DNA from: an uncultured Porphyromonadaceae bacterium | GTDB taxonomy: Bacteria > Bacteroidota > Bacteroidia > Bacteroidales > Muribaculaceae | Direction: 5' to 3' | DNA length: 33,236 nucleotides | NCBI GenBank assembly: GCA_905202215.1 | Contig: CAJKRG010000032.1 | Location: forward strand, 1 to 33,236 | Shown: positions 7,970 to 14,593 of the stretch, in pieces | How the letters are laid out: each line of letters opens with the position of its first letter | Numbering within the stretch: position 1 is the stretch's first letter | Position numbers and translations under genes: made by a program | Notes under the pieces: generated by a model | Database searches by the model: none | The model's input: only the letters and a program-made list of their open reading frames with translations | What the model was told of the DNA's origin: nothing

Positions 7970-7997
7970 CATAATTCATAATCCATAATTCATAATT
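7970..7997 (-). repeat. 28-bp repeat, right end of the cassette (inverted)
   Basis: Exact reverse complement of 7464-7491 and 5469-5496. It begins 9 bp past the purH stop codon in the direction of transcription. Confidence 0.9.
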
Positions 7998-8006
7998 AGG
8001 AAGTGG

Positions 8007-9548
8007 TTAGTGGCGGAAGTGACGGAAGCCGGTCATGACCATGGTCATGCCGTGGTCGCGGCAGAAGGCTACCGAGTCGGTGTCGCGGATAGAGCCGCCG
8101 GGCTGGATGACGGCATCGACACCGGCCTGATGGGCTATTTCGACACAATCGGCGAAGGGGAAGAAAGCGTCGGATGCCATTACGGCGCCTTTGAGGTCGA
8201 AGCCGAAGCTGGCGGCCTTTTCGATGGCATGACGCAGGGCATCGACGCGCGAGGTCTGGCCGACGCCCGAGGCGATGAGCTGACCGTTGCGGGCAAGCAC
8301 GATGGCGTTGCTCTTGGAGTGCTTCACGATTTTGTTGGCGAAGAGAAGATCTGCCACAAGGCTGTCGCTGAGATTGTCGCCCGAAACGAGCTTGAGATCT
8401 TCGGCGGTTTCGACCTTGCTGTCGGCGTCCTGCACCAGAACACCTCCGAGGATAGTGCGCATGCGCTGTTTGCCGGCGGCGATAGCCTTGCGGCGGAGCA
8501 CGATACGGTTTTTCTTCTGCATGAGGATAGTCAGGGCGTCGTCGGAGTAGTCGGGGGCAATGATGACCTCGAAGAATATCTTGCCGATTTCGGCGGCGGC
8601 CTCAGCCTCTATTTTGGCGTTGCAGATGATGATGCCTCCGAATGCCGACACCGGATCGCCTGCGAGAGCGGCGGCCCAGGCGTCTGTGACGAGAGGACGG
8701 CTTGCGAGACCGCAGGCATTGTTATGCTTTAGAATAGCCACGGTCGTGGTGTCGAATTCATCGATCAGCGAGCATGCCGCGTCGATATCGAGGAGATTGT
8801 TGTAGCTAATCTCCTTGCCGTGGAGTTTGTCGAAGAGAGCGTCGAAATTGCCGTAGTAGCATGCTTCCTGATGGGGATTTTCGCCGTAGCGGAGGCCCAT
8901 GGCGCCGTCGACGGCCACACGGAGAGCCGAATCTTTACCGGGTGCCAGCGGTGTGGTTCCGGCAAACCAGTTGTAGATGGCCGAGTCGTAGCCGCTCGAC
9001 ACGGCGAAAGCCTCGCGGGCGAGGAAACGGCGCTGCTCCTCGGTCGTTGCTGCGCCCTGAGTGTCGAGAATGCCCTGAAGATAGGCATAGAACTGCGACG
9101 AGGCCACGATTGCGGTGTCGGCGAAGTTCTTTGCAGCCGCACGGATAAGCGAGATACCGCCTATATCTATTTTTTCGATGATATCGGCTTCGCTCGCGCC
9201 GGAAGCGATAGTGGCTTCGAAGGGGTAGAGGTCGACGATAACGAGGTCGATGCCGGGAATTTCATATTTTTCCATCTCGGCTACGTCGCCTTCGTTGGAG
9301 CGGCGTCCGAGGATGCCGCCGAACACCTTGGGATGGAGGGTCTTGACGCGACCTCCGAGGATCGAGGGATATCCCGTGAGATCTTCCACTGCCGAGCAGG
9401 GGAGACCAAGGGATTCTATATAGGAACGTGAACCGCCGGTCGAGAGCAGTTCAACGCCACACGAATGAAGTTTACGCACGATGGGCTCGATACCGTCCTT
9501 GCTGAATACCGATATCAGAGCGCGATTGATTTTCTTTAGTTCCGACAT
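8007..9548 (-). CDS. purH: Bifunctional AICAR formyltransferase / IMP cyclohydrolase
   Basis: This cytoplasmic enzyme of 513 residues does the last two steps of de novo purine synthesis: formyl transfer from 10-formyltetrahydrofolate to AICAR, then ring closure to IMP. The N-terminal third is the MGS-like cyclohydrolase domain (STGGSRSYIE, and KTLHPKVFGGILGRR near residues 69-83). The remainder is the formyltransferase, with RYGENPHQ and the active-site Lys-His stretch LKHNNACGLA, ending in QPGGSIRDTDS. The frame continues upstream to 9575, but MSELKKINRALISVFSK is the conserved start, so I use the ATG at 9548. A -7 box (TAATTTTG, minus strand) lies 25 nt upstream. In related genomes mreB follows directly; here a four-helix-bundle cassette lies between. 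Confidence 0.97.
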   Translation of the reverse strand: MSELKKINRALISVFSKDGIEPIVRKLHSCGVELLSTGGSRSYIESLGLPCSAVEDLTGYPSILGGRVKTLHPKVFGGILGRRSNEGDVAEMEKYEIPGIDLVIVDLYPFEATIASGASEADIIEKIDIGGISLIRAAAKNFADTAIVASSQFYAYLQGILDTQGAATTEEQRRFLAREAFAVSSGYDSAIYNWFAGTTPLAPGKDSALRVAVDGAMGLRYGENPHQEACYYGNFDALFDKLHGKEISYNNLLDIDAACSLIDEFDTTTVAILKHNNACGLASRPLVTDAWAAALAGDPVSAFGGIIICNAKIEAEAAAEIGKIFFEVIIAPDYSDDALTILMQKKNRIVLRRKAIAAGKQRMRTILGGVLVQDADSKVETAEDLKLVSGDNLSDSLVADLLFANKIVKHSKSNAIVLARNGQLIASGVGQTSRVDALRHAIEKAASFGFDLKGAVMASDAFFPFADCVEIAHQAGVDAVIQPGGSIRDTDSVAFCRDHGMTMVMTGFRHFRH

Positions 9549-9572
9549 GATTTTGTTGTAGCTATTGGTCTG

Positions 9573-9580
9573 CAAAATTA
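9573..9580 (-). promoter_or_regulatory. Predicted -7 box of purH
   Basis: Reads TAATTTTG on the minus strand, an exact fit to the Bacteroidales TAnnTTTG box, 25 nt before the purH ATG. No good TTTG -33 box is at the usual 19-21 bp spacing. The resulting leader would be under 20 nt. Confidence 0.55.
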
Positions 9581-9663
9581 CAAAAAAAACTTCAATCGAA
9601 CTCGCTCAATCTCAACATTTCGGCCCGTCGGAACGTTTTTTAGGCATACTAACCCCTAATAAT

Positions 9664-9852
9664 ATGATTATGTCAGTTTTTAAAACCGAAGACGAGCGCG
9701 AAGTCGAGGTTCTGTCGAAACTCGAAAAACAAATAGAACGTCGCGAAAAGATCCATCGTTTCCTTATTGCCGGTCTTAGCGGAATGCTTTTCCTCTCGGT
9801 GGCAGCTCATATAGCATGCCATTTTTCAGAAGGAAAACGTCGTCGCCGCTGA
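9664..9852 (+). CDS. Small single-pass membrane protein of unknown function
   Basis: This is a 62-residue protein (60 if the second Met at 9670 is used). A charged, glutamate-rich amphipathic N-terminal half (KTEDEREVEVLSKLEKQIER), likely a short coiled coil, precedes one membrane helix (about 33-52, containing FLIAGLSGMLFLSVAAHIAC). It ends in a basic tail (GKRRRR). The positive-inside rule is ambiguous because both flanks carry arginines. The frame is open to 9565, but the upstream part has no codon-like character and lies over the purH promoter, so I use the Met next to the compact protein. It diverges from purH and ends at a terminator. I do not recognise a family; it is supported by the continuous frame, sensible topology and the terminator right behind it. 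Confidence 0.6.
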   Translation: MIMSVFKTEDEREVEVLSKLEKQIERREKIHRFLIAGLSGMLFLSVAAHIACHFSEGKRRRR

Positions 9853-9882
9853 TCAAGACTCCGACATGATGACAAAAAGCTG

Positions 9883-9920
9883 AAAAGCGTCGCTCCGACG
9901 AATCAGAAGCGGCGCTTTTG
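9883..9920. terminator. Bidirectional terminator between small membrane protein and secreted-protein genes
   Basis: AAAAGCGTCGCT (9883-9894) pairs with AGCGGCGCTTTT (9908-9919) over 12 bp with one wobble and a 13-nt loop. The U-rich ends are present on both strands. It lies between two convergent genes. Confidence 0.8.
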
Positions 9921-9937
9921 TTGTGATATAGGATCGA

Positions 9938-10789
9938 TTATTTGCTGAGGAATACTTTTTTTACTTCCTTGCCCTGACGGCGGATATAGAGACCGTTCGA
10001 GGGCTCTGCCACGCGTATGCCCTGAAGATTGAAGTATTCTACAGGAGCATCGTTATCGACGATGATACCTTCAACACCGGCAGTATTGCCAGAGGTTAGT
10101 TTGATGTTGTCGATAAACCAGCGGCACTTGTCTGTATCGTCTGCTTTTTTACCGGGCCACTGTGCGTCGATGTTTCTGATAGTAATTCGTGTTTCAGTAT
10201 CAATTTTGGCGTCTTTCAGGTTTACAGTCGCATTCACCCATTCATATGCGCTTCCGTCTTCAAATGTATGAGTGGGTGCGAGATATTGTTTTTCCTCGTC
10301 TCCGTTCTTGACTATTACAACAAGTGCAGTAGGATCCCAAACTGCGGTTTCTGAATTGCCACGACGCTGGGAGCACCAGTCAAACGACAATATGAGTTCT
10401 TCATCAGTTGCAGGCGTTTTGTCAAGTTTCGGTATGGTAATTCCGGTGAAATAGTCCGTGAGACCGAATTTGAGATAATTACGCTGGAGATATGCCTGTG
10501 CGTTCGGGTCGCGAGGATTTTTAGAAGGTGCGCATGTAACAGGGAATTCATATCCTTTAAAAAGGAGTGCCTGATAGGTCGAAACCTGCTGACCTTCGAT
10601 TTCAGCCTTATTGGTGCCAAGTTGTTGTGCTGTTGCATCAGCGTTGTTTTCGCCTACGGTATTTCCTGCTGGTTTCTGAGAAGACCATGGTTCGAGCCAT
10701 TCGAAGTCATCCTGGAAGTAGACGGTTTCCTGTGCGGCCAGCGACAGGCTGGCGGCGGCTGCGATAATTGTGAGTAGAGTTTTTCTCAT
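9938..10789 (-). CDS. Secreted protein with Por/T9SS-like C-terminal tail
   Basis: This 283-residue exported protein starts with a clear signal peptide (MRKTLLTIIAAAASLSLAAQ, cleavage near residue 19-20). The mature region begins VYFQDDFEWLEPWSS and is rich in beta-strand-like stretches (for example residues 130-145 and 185-215), suggesting a jelly-roll or lectin-like fold. I cannot assign it to a named domain. The last 35 residues (EYFNLQGIRVAEPSNGLYIR and a basic end) have the form of Bacteroidota C-terminal sorting tails read by the type IX secretion system or of the related short beta-sandwich tails common in Prevotella and Muribaculaceae. It stands alone, with its own promoter 86 bp upstream and a terminator behind it. 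The likely location is the cell surface or outside. The substrate is unknown. Confidence 0.75.
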   Translation of the reverse strand: MRKTLLTIIAAAASLSLAAQETVYFQDDFEWLEPWSSQKPAGNTVGENNADATAQQLGTNKAEIEGQQVSTYQALLFKGYEFPVTCAPSKNPRDPNAQAYLQRNYLKFGLTDYFTGITIPKLDKTPATDEELILSFDWCSQRRGNSETAVWDPTALVVIVKNGDEEKQYLAPTHTFEDGSAYEWVNATVNLKDAKIDTETRITIRNIDAQWPGKKADDTDKCRWFIDNIKLTSGNTAGVEGIIVDNDAPVEYFNLQGIRVAEPSNGLYIRRQGKEVKKVFLSK

Positions 10790-10874
10790 AGAATTTAGTT
10801 TAGATTTATGATTAAGGTTTGTCTTGAGGTAAGGCGATAATTGTGTAGTTTCGATTGAATTTCGCTTTACTTTG

Positions 10875-10906
10875 CAAATGTAAGGACAATGCTTTTATTC
10901 TGCAAC
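10875..10906 (-). promoter_or_regulatory. Promoter of the secreted-protein gene
   Basis: On the minus strand a -7 box TACATTTG (10875-10882) fits the Bacteroidales TAnnTTTG consensus exactly. A GTTG (10903-10906) lies 20 bp upstream as a -33 box with three of four matches. The predicted leader is about 80 nt and A/T-rich. Confidence 0.65.
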
Positions 10907-10926
10907 TCTTTTTCGTGTCTTTTTTA

Positions 10927-10967
10927 TTAAAAAATAACCGCAGAGTCCGTTTCCGGCACTGCGGCTT
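10927..10967 (-). terminator. Terminator of the acyl-CoA synthetase gene
   Basis: On the minus strand CCGCAG and CTGCGG (10938-10964) form an outer stem enclosing an inner CCG-GAAA-CGG hairpin with a tetraloop, followed by TTATTTTTTAAT. It lies 30 bp past the stop codon at 10995. Confidence 0.8.
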
Positions 10968-10994
10968 TAATGTCCGTGGGTTGTAAGCGAGGGA

Positions 10995-12725
10995 TTATTT
11001 GTATAGAAAACGTCGTATGGAGCGTTTCGGCGTTTTTTCGAATTCATCAGGCATTATTTCTATTTTCTGAATCTGTTCGTATGGCGCCACTATCTTGTTG
11101 AGGCTTTCGCGGTTGCTTTCCATTGCAGCTTCAAGCTGGCTTGCGTCAAGACCGTCGCGTTCCACCTGTTCGCTGTCGGGATGGCAGAGGGCAACGAGAT
11201 GACCGTCGCGGTTTACGACGAGGCATTCGTTCACGTAGGGCATATTGCTTAGCTTCGATTCGATTTCCTCGGGATATATGTTCTGGCCGTTGGCTGTAAG
11301 AATCATAGTCTTGTAGCGTCCGCGGATATATATGGTGCGGTGATCTGAGCCTATAAATCCCATGTCGCCGGTATGCAGCCAGCCGTCTTCTTCGAGCGCG
11401 GCCTCCGTGGCGTCGGGATTTTTGTAGTATCCTTTCATCACATTAAGTCCGCGGACGAGTATTTCGCCTTGTTGTCTTTCGTTTTCAGACAGAGTCTCGT
11501 CGGTGAGAACTCGGGCTTCCATGATTCCTCTGAGTGTTCGGCCGGCAGACCCTACGGCAAATCGACGCCAGGGCGAGTAACTGATCAGAGGCCCGCATTC
11601 GGTCATGCCGTAGCCGACCGTAAACGGGAATTTGATGCGATGCAGAAATTCCTCGACTTCGCGATTCAGCGGTGCCCCGCCGACAATCACTTCCTCGAAT
11701 GCTCCGCCAAAAGCTTCGACAAGTTTCGCCCTTATGATGGCATAGACAGCTTTATCAAGCATAGGCACTGCCAGAACCCACCGCATGGAGTTTTTGGTGA
11801 TCATGGGCACGATAAGCTTGCGGTAGATTTTCTCGAGTATGAGCGGCACGCATACCACCAGCGACGGGCGCACCTGCTTCATGGCTTTGAGCAACAGAGC
11901 GGGACTGGGAGTCTTTCCGAGGAGGGTGATATGGGTACCTACGGCAAGTGGAACAAGCATGTCGAAAGCGCAGCCATAGGCGTGGGCCAGAGGCAGAAAC
12001 GACAGTGCCCTGGATCCCTGATAGTGCAGATTGGAGCGTATGCCGAATACTACGTTGCCACGCAGGTTGTCGAGCGTCAGCATGACGCCTTTTGAAAAAC
12101 CTGTCGTGCCCGAGGTATAATTGATGATGGCCGTTGAGTTGCCGTCGAAGCGCCTGTATTTTATGTCTTTCGGCTTGAACCCGTCGGGATGGATCTTTTT
12201 GAAGCGCCGGGTGAGGCCGCTGACGATAGATTTGTGTGTGCTTCCGGCCCGCAGCCTGCCTTGCGGCTCACGCTCGGCGATGACTGTGCGGCTGTCGAGC
12301 GAGATCACGGCGCGGATCTGCGGCATGGCTTCGAAGTCGAGGGTGCTATAGAGCGAGTCGGCCGCGAAAAGCATCACCGCATCCGAGTGATTGATGATAT
12401 TCTGGGCATCGGCGGCGCTGAAGTCGTTCAGTACCGGCACAATTACGGCTCCGTATGTTATCGTGGCCATGAAGGTGATGACCCAGTTGGGGGTGTTGCG
12501 TCCCAGAAGAGCCACCTTGTCGCCTGGTTGCACTCCGGTGAGTTCGAAGAACAGATGGAGCCGAGCAATGCGGCGCGCCACGTCACCATAGCTGCTTGTT
12601 TTCCCAGTCGTGTAGTCGGTAAGAGCCGGGAGTGCGAAGTTGTCTGCAAAGCTTGTCTGATAGATTGCAAGCAGGTCGTCGAAAGGTGCGTGGTTGTATG
12701 GTTCTTCGAATTGATAAAGCTTCAT
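10995..12725 (-). CDS. Long-chain acyl-CoA synthetase / AMP-binding ligase
   Basis: This 576-residue adenylate-forming enzyme most likely activates fatty acids to acyl-CoA through an acyl-adenylate. All family motifs are present: the P-loop YTSGTTGFSKGV (203-214), GYGMTE (371-376), GWLHTGDMG (448-456), the hinge GRYKTMILTANGQNIYPEEI (469-488) and a C-terminal lysine region FEKTPKRSIRR (562-572). No membrane segment is evident. The sequence resembles long-chain fatty acid ligases (FadD-like) more than acetyl-CoA synthetases, but the chain length cannot be read from the motifs. An acyl-ACP ligase that recycles membrane fatty acids is a possible alternative. It follows adk with 50 bp between, including the adk terminator, so it probably has its own transcript, though no clear -7 box is seen in that gap. 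Confidence 0.85.
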   Translation of the reverse strand: MKLYQFEEPYNHAPFDDLLAIYQTSFADNFALPALTDYTTGKTSSYGDVARRIARLHLFFELTGVQPGDKVALLGRNTPNWVITFMATITYGAVIVPVLNDFSAADAQNIINHSDAVMLFAADSLYSTLDFEAMPQIRAVISLDSRTVIAEREPQGRLRAGSTHKSIVSGLTRRFKKIHPDGFKPKDIKYRRFDGNSTAIINYTSGTTGFSKGVMLTLDNLRGNVVFGIRSNLHYQGSRALSFLPLAHAYGCAFDMLVPLAVGTHITLLGKTPSPALLLKAMKQVRPSLVVCVPLILEKIYRKLIVPMITKNSMRWVLAVPMLDKAVYAIIRAKLVEAFGGAFEEVIVGGAPLNREVEEFLHRIKFPFTVGYGMTECGPLISYSPWRRFAVGSAGRTLRGIMEARVLTDETLSENERQQGEILVRGLNVMKGYYKNPDATEAALEEDGWLHTGDMGFIGSDHRTIYIRGRYKTMILTANGQNIYPEEIESKLSNMPYVNECLVVNRDGHLVALCHPDSEQVERDGLDASQLEAAMESNRESLNKIVAPYEQIQKIEIMPDEFEKTPKRSIRRFLYK

Positions 12726-12762
12726 AGTCAGATAATTGCGTGGTTATGAGAGAGCCGTGGCG

Positions 12763-12789
12763 AAAAGACCGTCTTTCAGGCGGTCTTTT
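12763..12789 (-). terminator. Terminator overlapping the adk stop codon
   Basis: AAAAGACCG (12763-12771) and CGGTCTTTT (12781-12789) form a perfect 9-bp stem with a 9-nt loop. The upstream minus-strand arm lies inside the last codons of adk, whose TGA is in the loop. Either strand would end in four U. Confidence 0.75.
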
Positions 12790-13354
12790 CGTCGAGTGCT
12801 TTTTTGATAAGAGCGAATATATCGTCGACAGTACCGTTGCCGTTTATGGAGTGGTATTTGCCTTTCTCCATATAGTAGTCGCGCAGGGGAGAAGTCTGCC
12901 GATGATAGACGTTGAGACGCTTTTTGATTGTGTCGAGATTGTCGTCGCTTCGTCCGCTCTGTTTGCCGCGTTCGAGCATGCGGCGGATTAGTTCGTCTTC
13001 TTCTACTTCAAGACCGACGACGGCGTGTATGTCGGAGCCGTATTCCTTGAGCATTTTCGAAAGAGCCTCGGCTTGTGCTACTGTACGGGGAAAGCCGTCG
13101 AAAATCACACCTTTGGATGCTTTTTCAGGATTGTGTTTGAATATTTCCTCGAGAACCTCGATCATGAGTTCGTCGGGAATGAGCAGACCGTTAGAGATGT
13201 AAGTGTCGGCAAGTTTGCCGAGCCCGGTTCCGCGAGCTATGTGGTCGCGCAGAAGTTCGCCGGTCGAAATGTGGTCAAGACCGTACTCTTCTATCAGTTT
13301 TTCGCTTTGGGTTCCTTTTCCGCTGCCCGGGGCACCGAATATTACTATGTTCAT
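12776..13354 (-). CDS. adk: Adenylate kinase
   Basis: This cytoplasmic enzyme of 192 residues equilibrates ATP plus AMP with two ADP. The P-loop GAPGSGKGT is at 7-15, the AMP-site stretch STGELLRDHI at about 30-39, and DGFPRTVAQAEAL at about 85-97. The LID region (ERGKQSGRSDDN) is short and lacks zinc cysteines. The length and short LID match the Bacteroidota form. The start MNIVIFGAPGSGKG is unambiguous. Together with hpt just upstream it forms a purine-nucleotide pair, but a strong hairpin lies between them. Its own terminator overlaps the stop codon. Confidence 0.97.
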   Translation of the reverse strand: MNIVIFGAPGSGKGTQSEKLIEEYGLDHISTGELLRDHIARGTGLGKLADTYISNGLLIPDELMIEVLEEIFKHNPEKASKGVIFDGFPRTVAQAEALSKMLKEYGSDIHAVVGLEVEEDELIRRMLERGKQSGRSDDNLDTIKKRLNVYHRQTSPLRDYYMEKGKYHSINGNGTVDDIFALIKKALDEKTA

Positions 13355-13396
13355 AGCAAGGTTTTACGTTAGAAACAATATGGAGACCTTAAAAGT

Positions 13397-13435
13397 TGAC
13401 GCGGCGACGCCGTGACAGAAGGCGACGCCGCGTTG
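13397..13435 (-). terminator. GC-rich hairpin after hpt
   Basis: ACGCGGCG (13399-13406) pairs perfectly with CGCCGCGT (13426-13433), and inner GCC and GGC can extend the stem. On the minus strand CAACTTTTAAG follows, a weak U tract. It lies between hpt and adk and probably ends or attenuates hpt transcription. Confidence 0.65.
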
Positions 13436-13442
13436 GCTTTAT

Positions 13443-13985
13443 TTATTCTTCTTTCAGTATATAGATGTCGTTGAGATTGCGTGCTTTGCCGTTGAGGTCG
13501 AGACCGTAGCCGATAATGAATTTGGTCGGAATATTGAAACCGACATAATCCGGTTTCACGGGCCGGACAAGAGCATCGGGCTTGAACAGAAGAGTCGCGA
13601 TTCTGATATCTGCCGGCTCTTTCTTCTCGAGATCCTTAATTAGGCGGTAGATAGTGTTGCCGGTGTCGACAATGTCTTCGACCACTATTATGGTGCGACC
13701 TTTGATGTCTTCGTGCAGTCCGATCACTTCCTTTACCGTACCTGAGCTTTCTGTGCCTTCATAGCTCTTGAGACGGATGAAAGTTATTTCGGCATCAATA
13801 CTTTCCACGGCCCTGAAGAGGTCGCTTGCAAATGGAAATGCGCCGTTCAGCACACACACGAACAGAGGTGTCTTGCCGCCGCAATCGCGCACTATCTCTT
13901 TGCCCAGCTCGGCAACACGGGCATCTATTTTGTCTTTTGTGATATAGGGCTCGAAGCATAGGCCCTCATAGGTCACTTCTTTCAT
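13443..13985 (-). CDS. hpt: Hypoxanthine phosphoribosyltransferase
   Basis: This 180-residue salvage enzyme makes IMP or GMP from hypoxanthine or guanine and PRPP. The PRPP-binding motif VVEDIVDTGNT is at 101-111, the flexible loop LKSYEGTESSG at 72-82, and the N-terminal CVLNGAFPFASDL at 44-56. The C-terminal VGFNIPTKFIIGYGLDLN carries the purine-binding loop. The length is normal for the type I PRTase family. It is preceded by a consensus -7 box, diverges from crcB, and precedes adk on the same strand. Xanthine or guanine preference cannot be judged from the motifs alone. Confidence 0.95.
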   Translation of the reverse strand: MKEVTYEGLCFEPYITKDKIDARVAELGKEIVRDCGGKTPLFVCVLNGAFPFASDLFRAVESIDAEITFIRLKSYEGTESSGTVKEVIGLHEDIKGRTIIVVEDIVDTGNTIYRLIKDLEKKEPADIRIATLLFKPDALVRPVKPDYVGFNIPTKFIIGYGLDLNGKARNLNDIYILKEE

Positions 13986-14007
13986 TGTTGCTTAAGGTTT
14001 ATAAGTG

Positions 14008-14015
14008 CAAAGTTA
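14008..14015 (-). promoter_or_regulatory. Predicted -7 box of hpt
   Basis: Minus-strand TAACTTTG matches TAnnTTTG exactly, 22 nt upstream of the hpt ATG. No TTTG is at the usual -33 distance. Confidence 0.55.
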
Positions 14016-14162
14016 CAAAATTCCTCTGAAAAGAAGCTTTATGATATGCCTAAAATATTTTTGTGCCGTAAATTCATCTTTTTTGGGGTACACTATTTCC
14101 GCAGGCAAAGAATGAGTCCGGATTTTTTACTAATTTAGCATCACATTTTTATAGGTTACCAT

Positions 14163-14540
14163 ATGATCAAGGCTTTGCTTTTGGCCGGTTGCGGAGGTTT
14201 CTTGGGAGCCTGCGGCCGTTTTCTGGTGGGAAAAGCGTGTGCTCTGTTATGGCATGGAGCTTTTCCATTGGGTACATTTCTTGTAAATATTACGGGCTGT
14301 CTTCTGATCGGCATATTTACTGGATTGTTCGAGAAGTCGCGTGCGCTGACACCGGAGGAGCATTTGTTGCTCGTGACCGGACTATGCGGCGGTTTCACCA
14401 CATTTTCCACTTTTGCCAATGACATGTGGTCGCTTGGAGACCGCGGTTCGTGGGGACTTCTGGCGCTTTATCTCGTCGCAAGTGTTGCTGTCGGTGTGCT
14501 GATGGTCTGCATAGGCCGTGCTCTGGTCAGATGGATATAG
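14163..14540 (+). CDS. crcB: Fluoride ion channel CrcB/Fluc
   Basis: This 125-residue four-helix inner-membrane protein forms dual-topology dimers that export fluoride. Fluc signatures are visible: GGFLGACGRFLVG (about 11-23), the pore motif GTFLVNITGCLLIG (about 37-50), and GLCGGFTTFSTFANDM (about 73-88) with the phenylalanine and threonine residues that line the pore and the central sodium site. Only one copy is present, which fits a homodimeric channel. It is divergent from hpt and convergent with malQ. The 177-bp upstream region contains a near-consensus -7 box (TAATTTAG, 14131-14138) but no recognisable fluoride riboswitch. Confidence 0.95.
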   Translation: MIKALLLAGCGGFLGACGRFLVGKACALLWHGAFPLGTFLVNITGCLLIGIFTGLFEKSRALTPEEHLLLVTGLCGGFTTFSTFANDMWSLGDRGSWGLLALYLVASVAVGVLMVCIGRALVRWI

Positions 14541-14544
14541 CAAA

Positions 14545-14573
14545 AAAGAGATCCGCGGAGTGCGGATCTCTTT
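14545..14573. terminator. Bidirectional terminator between crcB and malQ
   Basis: A perfect 12-bp stem, AAAGAGATCCGC (14545-14556) with GCGGATCTCTTT (14562-14573), has a 5-nt loop and U-rich ends on both strands. It separates two convergent genes. Confidence 0.9.
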
Positions 14574-14593
14574 CTTATAAAGTCGGGAGTATG

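Larger units (their letters stand above)
7464..7997. mobile_element. Candidate mobile cassette: four-helix gene between perfect 28-bp inverted repeats
   Basis: Two exact inverted copies of a 28-bp sequence (7464-7491 and 7970-7997) enclose 478 bp whose only gene is the four-helix-bundle ORF at 7544-7927. The identity stops at exactly 28 bp on both sides. The unit lies between purH and mreB, genes that are usually neighbours in Bacteroidales, so it looks inserted into a conserved operon. A degenerate third copy (7938-7965, 23 of 28 matches) lies just inside the right end and can pair with it across a 4-nt loop. No transposase, recombinase or clear target-site duplication is visible, so mobility is inference. 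It could instead be a palindromic intergenic repeat that expanded around the gene. Confidence 0.55.

Noticed and set aside
5469..7997. Repeated 28-bp units as a CRISPR array
   Set aside because: Only a few copies, in both orientations, with spacers of 4 to about 2000 bp and genes between; no cas genes.
13986..14162. Fluoride riboswitch upstream of crcB
   Set aside because: I could not find the conserved GG-GAUGG/pseudoknot core of crcB-type riboswitches in the leader; the near-consensus -7 box leaves only about 18-25 nt of leader.
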